DNA of 64,000 bases from Diploptera punctata (Eukaryota > Arthropoda > Insecta > Blattodea > Blaberidae). The stretch is from the NCBI GenBank assembly GCA_030220185.1, contig JASPKZ010007428.1:1216501-1280500 (forward strand). The letters run 5' to 3'. Both the position numbers and the translations under genes were made by a program. This document shows, piece after piece, positions 11,449 through 24,124 of this stretch. Within the stretch, counting starts at the first letter, position 1. Every line of letters begins with the position of its first letter. The notes under the pieces are model-generated. The model was not told where the DNA came from. It worked only from the letters and a program-made list of their open reading frames with translations, and did not search any database.

Positions 11449-12023
11449 AAGCTTTTATATTTTACAAGAAAAATATTGTTTACAAGGAAATTTCGAAAAA
11501 AATACTAGACTCACAAATTCAATATGATAGATATATCTTTTGTTATTTCTTCGTACAGTCAACTCTGAAATTGAATCGTTTGTCACACAAATTTAAATTC
11601 GTAAATATTTTTCAAATCGACATTAGAGCGAAAATTTATTATGAATAAGTAGCGATTAGTCTAGGCGTGATCTCACCGTCATGCATGTCTTTCATTAAAT
11701 TAAATCAGCTGCAAAGGAATATTTACAATAGCTACTTTGGGACAAAACAAATACTTATAATTCCTGGAAACAATAAATAAATTGCAATAACAGCAATATA
11801 TATTTAAAAAATAAAGAAAAGCAGCATATTATCAGCAAGTATAAAAAATGCAAAAAGAACCGTATAATGTTAGAGTATAATTTCTGCATACGTTACCGCT
11901 AAATCTTTTCTGGCCGTCACCGATAAAAAATGGTATTTTACCGTATATCAGGTCTCAGGTTATTATAAGAATGAATTATGTATAATGTATTATTAAGTGA
12001 TAGTGCTCTATTGATGACTTATT
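11449..12023. other. AT-rich stretch without recognised feature
   Basis: A 71-codon open frame beginning within the SINE continues here but has no motif. Nothing else is supported. Confidence 0.45.
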
Positions 12024-12776
12024 AAGAAATTTGGACTGGAAGTAAACATCAATAAAACTAAATATATGTTCACACATAGAAATACATTATAAATTGGAAA
12101 CGGGCAGTTAAATGTCAAATGAGGGAGATTTTGAAGATGTCGCTGAATTCAAATGCCCACGAACAATAATTACATACAGGAATGATATGCACAGAGAAAT
12201 TAAACATAGGCTCAATTCTGGAAATACATGTCATCATACATTACAGTTAATCTTGTCGTCCCAAATTCTCTTATATTGAAAATATGTAAAATTGTTATTG
12301 TCCCAATTATAATATGCGGGTGTGAAACATGGACTCTTAGTTTAAGGGAGGAGGAGAGATTACGAGTAGACCTATTTGAGAATAAAGTTCTTAAGAAAGT
12401 TTATGGACCGAAGAGAGATAAACAGACAGGCGAAAGGAGAAAACTGCATAACATTGAGCTAAATGATATTTATAGGAAGCCAGGTATAATAAGAACAGTT
12501 AAGTCTCATGTTCTGTGATGGGCAGGGCATGTGGCTAGAATGGGGAATGAAAGAAGGGCATGAGGTATTTCTTTTTGGAAAATCAAATAGTAAACGCCCA
12601 GTAGGTAGACCAAGTATGAGGTGGGAGAATAATATTAACCAAGATGAGGGAAATTAATTATACAGGGGATGATTGGAAAACATTAGCTCTGAATAGGGAT
12701 GTATTTAGAGCTTATGTCTCGCGGTCATAAACCTATTGGTTCGATAGTGCCAGTGAGTTAAGTAGTTAGTTAATTA
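12024..12776 (+). pseudogene. LINE-A 3' fragment
   Basis: Plus-strand LINE-A carrying, in broken frames, GLEVNINKTKYM, EDVAEFKCP, IICGCETWTLSLREEERL, FENKVLKKVYGPKRDKQTGE and the terminal RAYVSRS-like codons. The 3' end reads GTGCCAGTGAGTTAAG followed by a TTAG-type tail. A run of 96 codons (12228-12518) is still open. The reverse transcriptase core is absent. Confidence 0.88.
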
Positions 12777-12814
12777 GGTCATATAAAAAGAGTGGCATAA
12801 GACAGATATCCAAG

Positions 12815-12955
12815 AATAATACAAAAAGGTTACCACCTGGTAAGAAAAGAAGAAGACGTCCAAAAGTAACGTAAATTCATGGTGTCATTAAGCAGCTTAA
12901 AGGAAAAGGAGATTGGAATGACAGAAATGGTGGAGGAGAATGACAGTAAAATAAT
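12815..12955 (+). pseudogene. Another LINE C-terminal remnant
   Basis: Just beyond the LINE-A tail, plus-strand codons read LPPGKKRRRRPKVT, stop, IHGVIKQLKGKGDWN. This resembles the basic 'GRPRKTW' C-terminal segment of a second LINE group, like the minus-strand pieces at 59220-59475 and 60150-60280. It is short and disabled. Confidence 0.55.
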
Positions 12956-13850
12956 TGTGTACTGAAATATGTGCAACCCTCAAAATTCATGTATTATACA
13001 TATTTATGTACACGAACACAGTAGCACACAGATACACACACTCATACACATGAACAACAATCGGTATTTTTACATACAAATTTGCACGATTTGTAAATTC
13101 ATTCATTGTACTGGATTAAACTTTTTATAAATAATTTTTAAATAAATTCAACATTTAATTTAATTGACAATTTAACGCCAATTAGAAATAAGTAATTTTG
13201 AGCATTATATTTTAATATATTTGTTACTGGAATTATATGCGGTAACGGCATGTTAAATATACATTTTTTATCATAATCTTTGGAAAAGGAGAATTGATCG
13301 AGATTGAGGATTTAAATGACGGCCTTGTTTGTTGCAAGCGAGACACGCATTTACATCATCCAATTTTGAATGCATGACGGATGTAACAATTAGTCTTGTT
13401 TGTAAAAACTTTTAAGAACTATGACCGTAGAGCGAATTTTTAAAAATGGGGGTTTGTATAGTCCTGTGAAACAAAGTGCTTAAGCAGTGTAGAGATTTAT
13501 GTAGAATAAATGCTACTTGGTTTTTCCTTCTCACCTGCCTCACCGCATTAATTCAACACGCTTTAAAGCGATATAAAGTCATTTTTCTAACTGCCACAAC
13601 ATGAAATACAAAACTTTCCAGCATTATAGCCGCATAAATATTCATTTAAAAAATATTCATTCTTTAGTGGTCAATGTCACTTCGATTCGAATGAATTATT
13701 TAGTCCTCGGACACTATTTCATCTGACTTCAAAACTGAAATATTATAACGTCAATGTACTCTAACACAGATAGTTCTTTTTAGTTGTACTATTTTATATT
13801 ATTTCTTTTTGAAGGATTTAACACCACTGGGTGTCGTATTTATTGTTCGG
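12956..13850. other. AT-rich stretch without recognised feature
   Basis: No gene, RNA or family member is supported. Confidence 0.45.
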
Positions 13851-13852
13851 TC

Positions 13853-14130
13853 AAAATAGACATTTCAATATACAAAAATTCGCATAGAGCTGAAAATGGG
13901 TACGAATGTTGGAACACCATTATAAATTAAATGTGAAAAGTCCCCATCGGTACCACATCTGCAAAAAAAGTTATTCAAGATCAATATTGGCGACTATGGT
14001 TTTTTTTTTTGCATTTTTGAGCTAAACGGTAAGATTTATCATAAAAATTGATCAGACAAAAGTTGTACATCATGCAATTGTCTACACAAATTGTTCTTAT
14101 ACGTTTTTTCATAAGAATCACCATTCGTGA
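13853..14130 (+). repeat. Left terminal inverted repeat
   Basis: Pairs with 16130-16406. The match is colinear, with small indels over the whole arm, and decays toward the outer end. A short poly-T (ten T near 14000) corresponds to a run of T in the partner. Confidence 0.8.
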
Positions 14131-14295
14131 CATATCGCGATTCTAAAATTTGAAGAAGTATTATTCTACATAATATGCACACATTTCCGCACCACCTATG
14201 AGGTAGTGCTTGGCGCATTTTTTTAATGTGGTGTCTTCGAAAGGTATACTCCAGGATCTATTGTGATTAAGTTTTATTAAATAATATTCTATTAA

Positions 14296-15750
14296 TTAAA
14301 AAATGGTACCACTGGGAATGATTAAGTGACAAAAATTACCCTTAATTCCGGGTAATGTTAATCTGACTGATAATCTTCGAATTCTACTACGACAGTAGTC
14401 TTCTTCGATTTCGTCTTTTCTTTGCAGCATATTTGTTAATTGTTTTGAGAAAGATGTATCATTTGTTTCCTCATTGAAATCATATAAATGTTCATCCATT
14501 CCATTTGATTCAAAATTGGAGTAAGACTGGCCTTGACAATTGGTACATAATGGTGAACAAAATAATCCGACTTTTTTACAGCCACATTTTGCACTAAAAC
14601 CCTTTTTGCAATTGCAAAAAATGGTGTTAAGAATATTTGTCGAGCAGGTGGGAGTAACGTTTGAATTGGTTCCAAAGTATTATCTATTAATTGACCGAAT
14701 TGCAATTGTGATTTGAAGTATTTAGGCTAAGAGCAGTCATAATACTGTGGCTGATATTAGTACATACTACTTTTAATAGTTCTAGTTTCAATTGTATATT
14801 TTTAAAAATTACTTTTTTCCAAAAAATAAGTCAATGACTCCGAAATATCGCTGTTAATATTTTCAAACATTCGACTAGGTGGGGGGTAATTGGTATTATC
14901 AAATACTAAAAACTGAATGTCCTCTCGAATGATTGCTGCTGCAACTTTGAAGATTCTAAATAGTTCTTCCTTTCATTTTGACTTTTTTCTCATACCAATG
15001 ATCATCAATTAAACAAATTAATGTTAATCTTCCCGGTTTTTCAGTGATAATAATTTTATTATTATAATTTAACTTCAATAGAATGTTAATTTTTCTATTG
15101 CTCAGAGCTGGAATTTTGTAATTCTTGTAATGAAAACTGACAGTCATCACCATTTTCAATGTATGTAAATATTTCCTCCATCACAACATTAGTAGATTCA
15201 TCTTGAGACCTGCCGATTTTACCCCCAGTGGTGGATCTCAAGTTGAAATTATAGCAATTATGGTGCCTAGGCAGCGACTAAATCATATTCGTACTGAATA
15301 CGTGCAGTAACATTATTTGCTACGTCATCAGAACGAGTCCGGGCTACCTTCTGAATGGATTCCTTAAATTCAAGTGTAGCAACTTTATAAATAACCCTAA
15401 CATTTTTCGCTTTTTTCTTCTCAGCCTCTTCATTCGCTTCATGTCCACAAAATATATTTTAAACGAAAAACTGATTCACTTACGCGTGCTCCAGTACGAG
15501 GTGGACTGATTTCAGATGTACTGGCTTGCTCCATCTCATGCGGTCTTTTAACTGCAGCAATAGAACTCTTATGAGTGTACATTTTACGTCACTGCTCATG
15601 CATTGTCAGAGATTTCTTGTCATTCAGGTATTCTGAAAACTCATAATTTCTTTCAACACTTGAATCGATCAAAGTCTTCATTCCACGATCAACAATAACT
15701 GTTTCATTTTCAGTCAAAGGTTTACTACAAATATAGCAAAATTGCGACAT
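14296..15750 (-). pseudogene. Broken gene for a zinc-finger/CXC transposon protein
   Basis: Minus strand, start codon at 15750. The N-terminus MSQFCYICSKPLTENE has a CxxC pair, followed by a 53-codon frame ending at an in-frame TGA where a cysteine codon would suit (HEQ-stop-RKMYTHKSSIAA). Further on come CGHEANEEAEKKKAK, RIQYEYDLVAA, ENGDDCQFSL, SESLTYFLEKVIF and AHSIM-like codons. The last part reads TLLPPA then CNCKKGFSAKCGCKKVGLFC, a tesmin-like CXC cysteine motif, and an acidic tail. I recall such proteins as abundant, uncharacterised and repeat-borne in arthropods. The central part expected between the two regions is missing, so this is a deletion derivative. Stops and frameshifts are numerous. 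Confidence 0.65.
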
Positions 15751-16129
15751 TTTTAATATTATTGAACAGCACAAATTGTTTTAAGAAATATTATTAACAA
15801 GCACGTGCATCAATAACCACGTGTATGCACTGCAAAGGAACACTATACTAAAAGTCTTTCGTTTATGCCTTCCAGAAAAAAAAACAAGTTAACCTATATG
15901 ACTGTCGCCACCCGGATAAAAATAGAATATTCGGCAGATGTTGCTTAAGGTTATACGGCCCAATTAAATTAGGGACTGCGTTTCATTTTTATGTACATTC
16001 TCACAATCCTATAATACATAATTTGTATACATAAGTTATTCAAACAATATTTTTATTATATTAAATATCTCATTATGTATAAGAGGTTAACTTGCGGTTG
16101 AAAAGCGTGCATATTATTGCTTTTTCAGT

Positions 16130-16406
16130 GATTCTTATGAAAAATGTATAAGAACATTTTTTGTAGATAATGCATTGTCTACAACTTTTTGTCTGACCTG
16201 TTTGATAATAAAACGTACCGTTTGGCTGAAAAATGCAAAAACCCATATTCGCGTACTTAGACCTTGAATATTTTTTTTTGCGATGTGGAATCGGTGGGGA
16301 CTTTTGACTTTTAATTCATAATTGTGTTCCCAACATTCGTACCAATCAGCTCTATGCGAATTTTTGTAAGCCACCCTTATTTTTTGAGCTAACTTGACCG
16401 GGCTAT
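16130..16406 (-). repeat. Right terminal inverted repeat
   Basis: Inverted partner of the left arm. A 107-codon open frame across it (16135-16458, minus) is a by-product with no domain. Confidence 0.8.
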
Positions 16407-17746
16407 TAGGAATGAACAAAAAATCTAAACCACACATGCTACACAAATAGGCATACACCGGTATTGAGAATCTGCGTGTGTATGAATTTCAGGATGCTGG
16501 GGCCAATATCAAAGATAGAACAGGACAGCACAAAACGATGTAAAATAACCCAGGTCCAACGTGAAGATTCATCATTAGAAATCCTGGATACAACCTGCAG
16601 TTTTCATTTATGCGTTTTTAAATAAGTTGAACATATTTACTTTGTTTTTTATCAAAACGCCTTCACCACTGGTAATTGAACACAGGCCGTATTAATCGAT
16701 TGTCGGGGAATATTTTATTTTAACAAAATTATCCTAATGGGGTCTTCCATAGGTGACAAAGTATAGTAGACAACAAAGAAGGTTAACTGAAAAAGAAAGA
16801 CAATATGTAGACAAATCTTCGAATTTGTAATTTAGCATATAATAGGTATACAACAAAGTAGAATTAGAGTGTAGACAAAAGAGTAATTCCGAATGAAGGG
16901 GAAATCAAGAACCAGGGTATGGAGACTGGCTATAAACATTTTTTTTTAAGATGGAGGTAGAATCATTCAGTTTGTTTGTTACAATTTTTTTCTATGAGAT
17001 CTTTGCCAGATCCTAGTTGCTTCAGAAAGGGCTATTTTATTTAGGCGTTGTATCTCTTTCCCTACAAGTAAACCGCGAACGTAGATGGTTTCTGGGAGGT
17101 ATTCATCAAACTTCATTCAATGAAGAATTTCCACGTGGATAAAGCGTTATGAATAATATTGAGTTACTGAATTTTCAAATTTTGATACAGTTTTAATTTC
17201 AATTGAGAGTAGACGGGGCTACATCAAGTTAATTTAAAATTTACCAAATTATATCAAAATATAAGCCTCATTGCTGTTTATAAAATTGAAAGTATAATAG
17301 TCCTGGTGATAGTTTCATAAAACTGAAAATATGTATCTGAAAGTACAAAGTATAATTTATAAAATTACCATGTAATGAATGGCAAAAAACATACATCCTC
17401 ACTTCCATTGTTTTCATCATTTACACCAGTTCTCTATTTTATCAGATATTACTGCTTTATTCATACCAAAATAGTAATTTATCTAACAGATTCATAACTG
17501 AATAGACATACAATAGAGCATTGTATAATAATTTCAAGAGTAAATTCCCATTTCATAAAATTTTCAAATTCATTATTATATTTCAGTTTTTGTGAGGACG
17601 TGTGTGGCTCCTGTATGTTATAATAATTTTAAATAAATCGGTATATTATCGTACTCATGTTCATCCCCTCTCTTCCTGTTATTGTAATTTCTATGTCAAA
17701 TTCGTAGTATGCGTTTTTGTTAGGCCTACATCAATAATGTTTTACT
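16407..17746. other. AT-rich stretch without recognised feature
   Basis: Nothing supported in about 1.3 kb. Confidence 0.45.
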
Positions 17747-18178
17747 AACTAACTAACTAAATCACTGGCTCTATAAAACCCGTTGGTTCATGGCCGCGTG
17801 GACATAAATTTTCTATACATCCCTATCCTGAACTAAGTTTTCCAATCATCTCCTGTATAATCTACTTCCCTTAAATCACGATTAATATTATTCTCCCACC
17901 TTATACTTGGTTTACCAACTGGGCGTTTTCCCTCTGGTTCTCCTAAAAGAAGCTTCCATACATCTATTCCATTCCCCATTCGTGACACATGCCCTGCCCA
18001 TTATAGTCTGCGAGACTTAACTGTTCTTATTATAACTGGCTTCCTACAAACTCCATGTAGCTCACTATTATGTAGCTTTTTCTATTCACCTGTATATTCA
18101 TCTCCCTTTGGTCCAAAAATTTCCCTAAGAACTTTATTCTCAAATACTCATAATCTTCTTTCCTTTACAGATATTTAT
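17747..18178 (-). repeat. LINE-A 3' fragment
   Basis: Minus-strand LINE-A end. The plus strand starts with an ACTAACTAACTAA tail, then the inverse of the last codons, and reaches the ENKVLREIFGPK and RLRI region at about 18150. No enzyme domain is included. Confidence 0.87.
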
Positions 18179-18840
18179 TATAATCATTATCATTAATACA
18201 TCCTTGTGCCAGTCCATATGGTATCCTACCGAGGTTGCCATATTGGGGATCTGAGGTTCACGACATTAAACACGTACGGGCATGAAAACTCTAAATGTGG
18301 TTTACATGGGAAGGGGTGCAAATCCATGGATCCCGTGTCGTATATTTACAACTCTTAAATTAACCTCGAGTATGAAATGACCTGTGTAATATTTGTCAAT
18401 ATTCAATCCCGACGCTAAGTTGTACGGGGTTTCTTTAAATAAAATCCAACAAACCTACCACAACCTGATATACTCCGTAATACCCACTAGTTAAAATTCA
18501 GTAAATATCCATCTCTACAGATAGATGTTAAAACTGGTCAAATTAAAAAAAAGTTGTTTCACTGTTTTAAATTATCGTTTATTGTTTGATGTTTAAGACT
18601 TTCATTACGATATAAGAATTATGAATTTTAAATGTCTTCTGTACTTGAAATTATTACTTTACAGTAAAAAATCTAAATTGAAGTTCGTTTTTTTAAAATC
18701 CAGTATCACTGGAGTTGAGAAATAGTTTTCACTGGTTTACATCGAGCGAGAAATTCCTACTTTTTATTGAAAAATGCACGTTACTTTTAAAAAAGTTAAA
18801 ATACATGTAATGACGAAATAAATACATAATAATAATAACA
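18179..18840. other. Stretch without recognised feature
   Basis: A moderately GC-rich patch at 18210-18360 stands out from the AT-rich surroundings, but I can match it to nothing in the window. Confidence 0.4.
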
Positions 18841-18842
18841 AC

Positions 18843-19384
18843 AGGAAATTTTGAAGAAGTGACTACAATCAAATACCTAGGAATAATAATCACAAAGAGA
18901 AATTAGGTGCACAAAAAATTAGACATAGGCTGAATTCTGGAATTCCATGCTATTACACATTTCAGGAATTCTTGTCCCAACTTCTCTCAAACACGTTAAA
19001 GTGATAACATATATAACTGATATTTTCCCTGTTATATTATATAGATGTGAAACATGGTCTCTTACTTTAAAGGAGGGCAAAATATTGTGAGTATTTGAGA
19101 ATAATGTTGTTAGGAAAACTTTGAACCGAATAGAGATAAACAGACAGGCGAATAGGGAGGACTGTTAACAGTGAGTTTACATGATCTTTAGAGGAGAAGC
19201 GATATAATACGAACATCTTAGTCTCGTTGACTGCGTTGGGTAGGTCATGTGGCACGAATGGGGAATGAAAATGGGGCTAGGAAAATTATTGTAGGAAAAC
19301 CAGAAGGAAAACACCCAGTTGTTGGGCCAAGAATGAGGTGGGAGAATGATACTGACCACAATTTGTGGAATTATATTACATAGC
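18843..19384 (+). pseudogene. LINE-A 3' fragment
   Basis: Plus strand, decayed. It begins at GNFEEVTTIKYLGIIIT-like codons, includes HRLNSGIPCYYTF and the 'ETWSLTLKEG' region, and ends before the terminal codons near WENDTDHNL. A 3' tail is missing. Confidence 0.83.
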
Positions 19385-20615
19385 GTAAACTCAGTTGAAT
19401 CGGAACACAGGGTGAATACGGATACTTTTAAATTCTGTTATCTTCAATGAAATCTAAGACTCCCAGCGAAAGTGCTGGTATCTGTCGACTAACCTCTGTA
19501 CTTCTTCTATCAATACCAATTGTATGACATTTTGTTTCTCGTTTGGTTATGTGAAGATTTCTCAATAAAGATTTGGTGTTTCAGGTAAGTGGAATAATAG
19601 TTTCCTACATTCACTATTTGTTTCTTGTTATGTGTGTCTCTTATTAACTAATAGTCTAATTATGAATTAATATTTGCTAAATTATGAAGTATTTATCCCC
19701 AAAGAGGTTGGGTTAATTCCCGGCTTTGTCGACTGTGGTTTAAATGTTGCCGACCTAAGAAAACTGAAACACTACATTTCGAGTGAATATGGATATTAAC
19801 ATTCAACTGAAAAGGGGTAGCGTAAACATATTTCACTGATTTATTTGTAACTCTTGCCTTGCAGATGGGTAATTACACACAGAGTTGGACAGAAGTTCAT
19901 TTGCATATTGCTAATAAAGCATTCCGTCAGGGGAGGAACTAAATATTCTGGCAGAGTTATTTGGGGTACCGCGTTCGCGTCTTCACCGCCACCGTGACAG
20001 TGGGAGTGAAGATCAACTGAAAAAAAAATCAGTTGGTAGCCTACAAAGAATTCTTATTTTCTGCACGTGGATTAGAATTAGATTTCAACGATAAAATAAA
20101 TACGTTTCTTTTTTTTTTCGCGGAGAAAAATGCATGATGTTGATACTGGAGAGCCGGAAAAGAATAACGTTATGTAGTTTTGTTTATAAAATTGTAGCAT
20201 GTTAATAAAATAGTAGCATGTTAAAGGACGTGAATGGTGTCATTAAAAGTGTGCTGGAACTGAGGGAAGACAAAACATGTTTGTAGGCTTATATAAAAAA
20301 ATGAATCTGATACTATGATAGTTTATATAGAAACATATATTTACAATGTCTGAAAAATAGACATTTTACCGAAATAAGCAATTTTAAGCTGTGCTGGTTC
20401 AACTAAAAGGCTGTCCCTATTTATCCTAATAATTTAGGATGAAGATATTGGAATATAAATGCCAATACTGCCTTGTTCATTCGATTGATGAAACTATAAT
20501 CTGGTACAAAACATTGATGAAAGATTATATTAAATCATAAAGTACAAAACATATGTCTTACCGAAAATGAAACTGATGTTACAAATTTTCCTATTTTCAT
20601 CCCGGTTTACCCGAG
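19385..20615. other. Stretch without recognised feature
   Basis: No supported gene or element. A poly-T run occurs at about 20108. Confidence 0.45.
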
Positions 20616-20616
20616 C

Positions 20617-20735
20617 TTAATCTAGGGGATGATTGAAAAACATAGGCTCAGGATAGGGTAGTATCGAGATCTAAGGTTAACGCGGTCATGCACCTACGCG
20701 TTCGATAGAGTCAGAGTTAGTTAGTTAGTTAAAAT
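20617..20735 (+). repeat. LINE-A extreme 3' end
   Basis: Only the last about 100 bp of the element remain (GGGGATGATTGAAAAACATAG ... GTTCGATAGAGTCAGAG in broken form), with a TTAGTTAGTTAGTT tail. Confidence 0.82.
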
Positions 20736-20767
20736 AATAATAGTAATTGTGTTGATGATAACAATGA

Positions 20768-21409
20768 TCTAATATATAAAAATGAATGTTTGTTTGTTTA
20801 TTCGTACTTTATGCGCGGCCATACCGTTGATCCGATTGTAATGGGGATTTTTTCAAAATGTTCAGGAGATTCTCGGGTTGAATATAGGCTATAAGAGAGT
20901 TGTGATACTCAACTCCTATATCCATAAAAATCGTCCTTCATAGTGTAAAACGTGATGTAAGTTGCTCTTTGGATGCTTAAATGGTATACGCTGCCTAAAC
21001 TATAACACATACACAAAATTAATGTACACAGAACTGAATATCTCAAAAAGCTCTGAAAATAAAGTCTACGACAGCATATGTTTATCGCTTAACTCATAAT
21101 AACCATTTTTGTCTCTCATTGATTTCAAGAAGATCCAGACAAGTACATAGCCTATATTCCTGAGCAAGTTCAGCAGCACATTACGGGTATTCTTTTACGG
21201 ATAACTCACAGTAATGAATTTTGTCTTTTAGCTCATTTATGTCAAGAAGATCGAGGTAAGTAGATTTCCGGGCAACGCCGGGTAATCAGCAAGGGGTATC
21301 TAAAAATATAAATTTATAATTATTTTCCCTTTTACTTGTTCAACTGAACGTAAAAGCGCATTAATTTTCATTTATTTAGGCGTAGCAGCCCACACCGGGT
21401 ATTAGCTAA
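20768..21409 (+). mobile_element. Non-autonomous Helitron
   Basis: Start TCTAATATATAAAAATG and end CCGGGTATTAGCTAA follow the animal Helitron end pattern. The last CTAA is a permitted CTRR variant, and the next base is T. Near the 3' part are two successive GCAACGCCGGGTAATC-like and CACACCGGGTATTAG hairpin-type ends, so it may be a fusion of two 3' ends. There is no coding capacity. Confidence 0.75.
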
Positions 21410-21552
21410 TAATAATAATAATAATTTTAATAATAATAATAACAATAATAACAATAATAATAATAATAACAATAATAACAATAATATATAATAATAATAA
21501 TAATAAGAATTATTATTTATTATTATTATTATTATTATTATATTTTATTATT

Positions 21553-21597
<45 letters not shown>

Positions 21598-21600
21598 GTA
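21405..21600. repeat. (AAT)n followed by (ATT)n
   Basis: The plus strand changes from AAT/AAC-type triplets (21405-21505) to TTA-type triplets (21510-21597), making a long imperfect palindrome immediately after the Helitron end. Confidence 0.93.
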
Positions 21601-21607
21601 ATAATAA

Positions 21608-22912
21608 TTTTATGGTAACTACTAATTTCGAAATAATCCAATGTCATATACATGCAGTTTTCAATAAGTAAACTTTTCTTGAGAGCCAATTACTTTTCGT
21701 TTAAGTAATTTTAGGAACTTTTTAATAATCACTTCATGGATTTGCATTAAGACCCATTGGTTAGTCAAATCTTAAACATACTGTAGAAAATTGCAAATTG
21801 AACGTCAGAATTTCTTGAGCGAGTTGCAGTCTTCAACTTCTTATGTGGGAGTTTTCTTTTTTTCTTTTTTTTTCCTAGCAGGTTTAATATAGAAATTCCT
21901 AAAGAAGGAACAGCCCGAAGATGTGAGCATTGAATACACTATCCACGGACCGATACATTTATCAAAAGAGAGATATCTCACAGTGAATATCTTTCTTTAA
22001 GCGAGACTTTCAAGGCTGCCTCAGAAGAGTACAGCGCCATTTACCAGATTACTTTGACTTATCTCGCGAAATGCACAAATTCTCACATATTTTCCTTTAC
22101 CGGTACCATTTACATTTAACATGGATTATTTCAGTTAAATACATATTTTTGGACGATAGTGCGTTTTGACGTAATTACAAGAATGGCGACCATGATTGAA
22201 AGTTCAATTTCCTAAATAATTATACTGTAATATTACAAATTACCTACCTAAGGCGGGAAGTAAAACCACTGCCCCTTATGTATACTACATACATGTATGT
22301 ACAGACATATATCCAAAAAGTAGTATTAATACACATTATACGAAACAAATCACTGCATTTTAAATGAACTGGAAATTATTTGAAACAATGTAAAGCAATA
22401 AATTCATATTTGCCGCCATTTTATGTCTGATTGGTATTACGGCCTGCTGTAGTCACAACTGAATTATTTTCGGCATTTATCCCATATACGCTGACCAGAC
22501 TGCCAACGTCAGTCAGTTGTATATAATGAACGCAAATATTTCCAACAAAGATGTTATTATTTTACTATTATATGTTATTTTGAAAACATGTGCAAAAAAT
22601 AATGTACAACACACGTTTGTGAGGTGTTTTACAGATTCTCGGAAATAAAAACCTCGCTACCGCTCGGTCTTTAGCAATTTCCTCACTTCTGTCAAAACCA
22701 CTTCCCAACCTCGCATCATAATATACTATAAACCTTGCATCAAGTATAGGCATTATCCATAAATCATTCAATGAGTTAACTATTTTAAGAACTAAAGAAG
22801 TTAGCCTAAACCTATTTCATTTTTTAATAGTGAATATTTAGCAATCCATTTTTAATAACTAAAGAAACTGCAAGTACAGATTATGTACTTTGAAGCAATG
22901 TATTTCCTTTTG
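21608..22912. other. Stretch without recognised feature
   Basis: A GC-richer patch at about 22625-22745 (ACCTCGCTACCGCTCGGTC) occurs once and I cannot place it. No gene is supported. Confidence 0.4.
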
Positions 22913-23166
22913 GGGCACTCCGTAGCACAGTTCTTTAAAGCAATGGGCAAAAAGTCAGAAGGTGAGGATTTTTAAACTAGCTTAAACATTCTGGCAGCAC
23001 CATGGCCCCTGAAGTCGACTCAACCTCTAAAGGAAATGAGTACCAGACACTTGTTCTGTTAATAAAAGCTACCATCACGCAGGGCTGACAACCCGGCTGA
23101 TATCGAGGGTTAATTAACTAGAAAGGTGGGAACCTACCCGAAGAACTTTAGTGTGATCACATTACT
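22913..23166 (+). repeat. SINE4 copy, diverged
   Basis: Head GGCACTCCGTAGCACAGT, then AGGATTTTTAAACTAGC, TGAGTACCAGACACTTGTTC and CCACCTTTC-like end. The order matches the copies at 43559 and 44861. Box B is damaged. Confidence 0.8.
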
Positions 23167-23343
23167 TTTTATATTTCCTGTTATTTGCGAGACTTATGTA
23201 AATACCCAATGGTCTTGCAACTTCTTCCATTTGACATTTCAGAAGATATAATATATTTTAATATTGTACACACATTATATTAATTTTATTTTATCACTTT
23301 TATTATAAAAGAGAATTGCTTCAAAGTTTATTGTTAATGCTTT

Positions 23344-24080
23344 GACTATTTAACTCATGCCCCAAATTGGAGTCAACGACCAATCACATTTCAATGATTT
23401 TTTATTTACAACAAATCACAGTCGTGTTTCGCCTAGAATTTACCAACTAAAGTTTATCATAATAAAGAAAGCACCTCCTTTTTAACATTCTGAATAGGCC
23501 ATAACATTATTTTGCAGTGACTGACTCGGTAAGAAATGCGGCTACCAGATTGTATGTATAGTGCAAGAATATCAACACACACCGCATGCGGGAGTTAAAA
23601 TAGAAACATTTGTAGCAATTGATTATACCACCAAAAAAAAACACTGTTTGCACTTTCTTAAATGTATTTTTCCCAGAAAAATATAATTGTCATATTTACA
23701 TCATAGGACATCAGAAATTAATTAATATACAGTTTGATGTTTCATTTTTTCTCCACTAGAGTGCACTCTTACAATATTGCGTTCCTTAGGCAATAAATAA
23801 TATGGTCTGGTTGCAGTGACGAACAAAACAAGCAAATGAAGCGTACCAATCGTTTCTCATTTGTTCTCAAACATCGCCGTTTACATTAAATATATAAATA
23901 TTTTAAAATGACTATATTTAAATAATGATTTGTGAGTAAACAACATAATTTTATTCGTTAAATTGTCCTAACAAATGTCACTCTTGATTTCCAAATTCTC
24001 TAGATAAATTCACTCCTCACTTCGTGAGTCGTGAATTTATCGATAATTTGGAAATCACTCGTGGCATTACTTATGATAAA
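23344..24080 (+). repeat. R element copy 1
   Basis: Begins GACTATTTAACTCATGCCCC. It contains one CCAAT-type GACCAATCAC, AAAGAAAGCACCTCC, an AAACACTGTTTGCAC segment and CAATAAATAATATGG. The inner end GTTAAATTGTC is the inverse of the start. A roughly 105 bp palindromic tail follows (AAATGTCACTC ... GGAAATCACTCGTGGCATTAC) with the central core TCCTCACTTCGTGAGTCGTG. Confidence 0.9.
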
Positions 24081-24124
24081 TATTCTTCGGTAAGTGCAAC
24101 AGATTCATAATAACGTTTGCTAAA

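Larger units (their letters stand above)
13853..16406 (-). mobile_element. DNA transposon with ~270 bp inverted ends, internally deleted
   Basis: The segments at about 13853-14130 and 16130-16406 are inverted copies of each other. Both contain ACAAAAATTCGCATAGAGCT, TGGTACGAATGTTGG-type, AAAAGTCCCCA, TTTTTGCATTTTT and TTCATAAGAATCAC in the same order. The outer few bases read CGGTCAA on both sides. Between the arms lies the debris of one minus-strand gene (14296-15750). I could not define a target duplication. The superfamily is unresolved; long arms and a cysteine-rich protein are compatible with several DDE groups. Confidence 0.75.

Noticed and set aside
16135..16458. 107-codon frame
   Set aside because: Lies in the right inverted repeat of the 13.85-16.4 kb transposon. 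The left arm does not keep the frame.
23344..24080. R element as a solo LTR (CCAAT, TATA and AATAAA in order)
   Set aside because: The base before GACTATTTAA is not constant (no fixed TG start), no 4-6 bp target duplication was found and the ends are an inverted repeat followed by a hairpin. A solo LTR is not excluded, but it is less likely.
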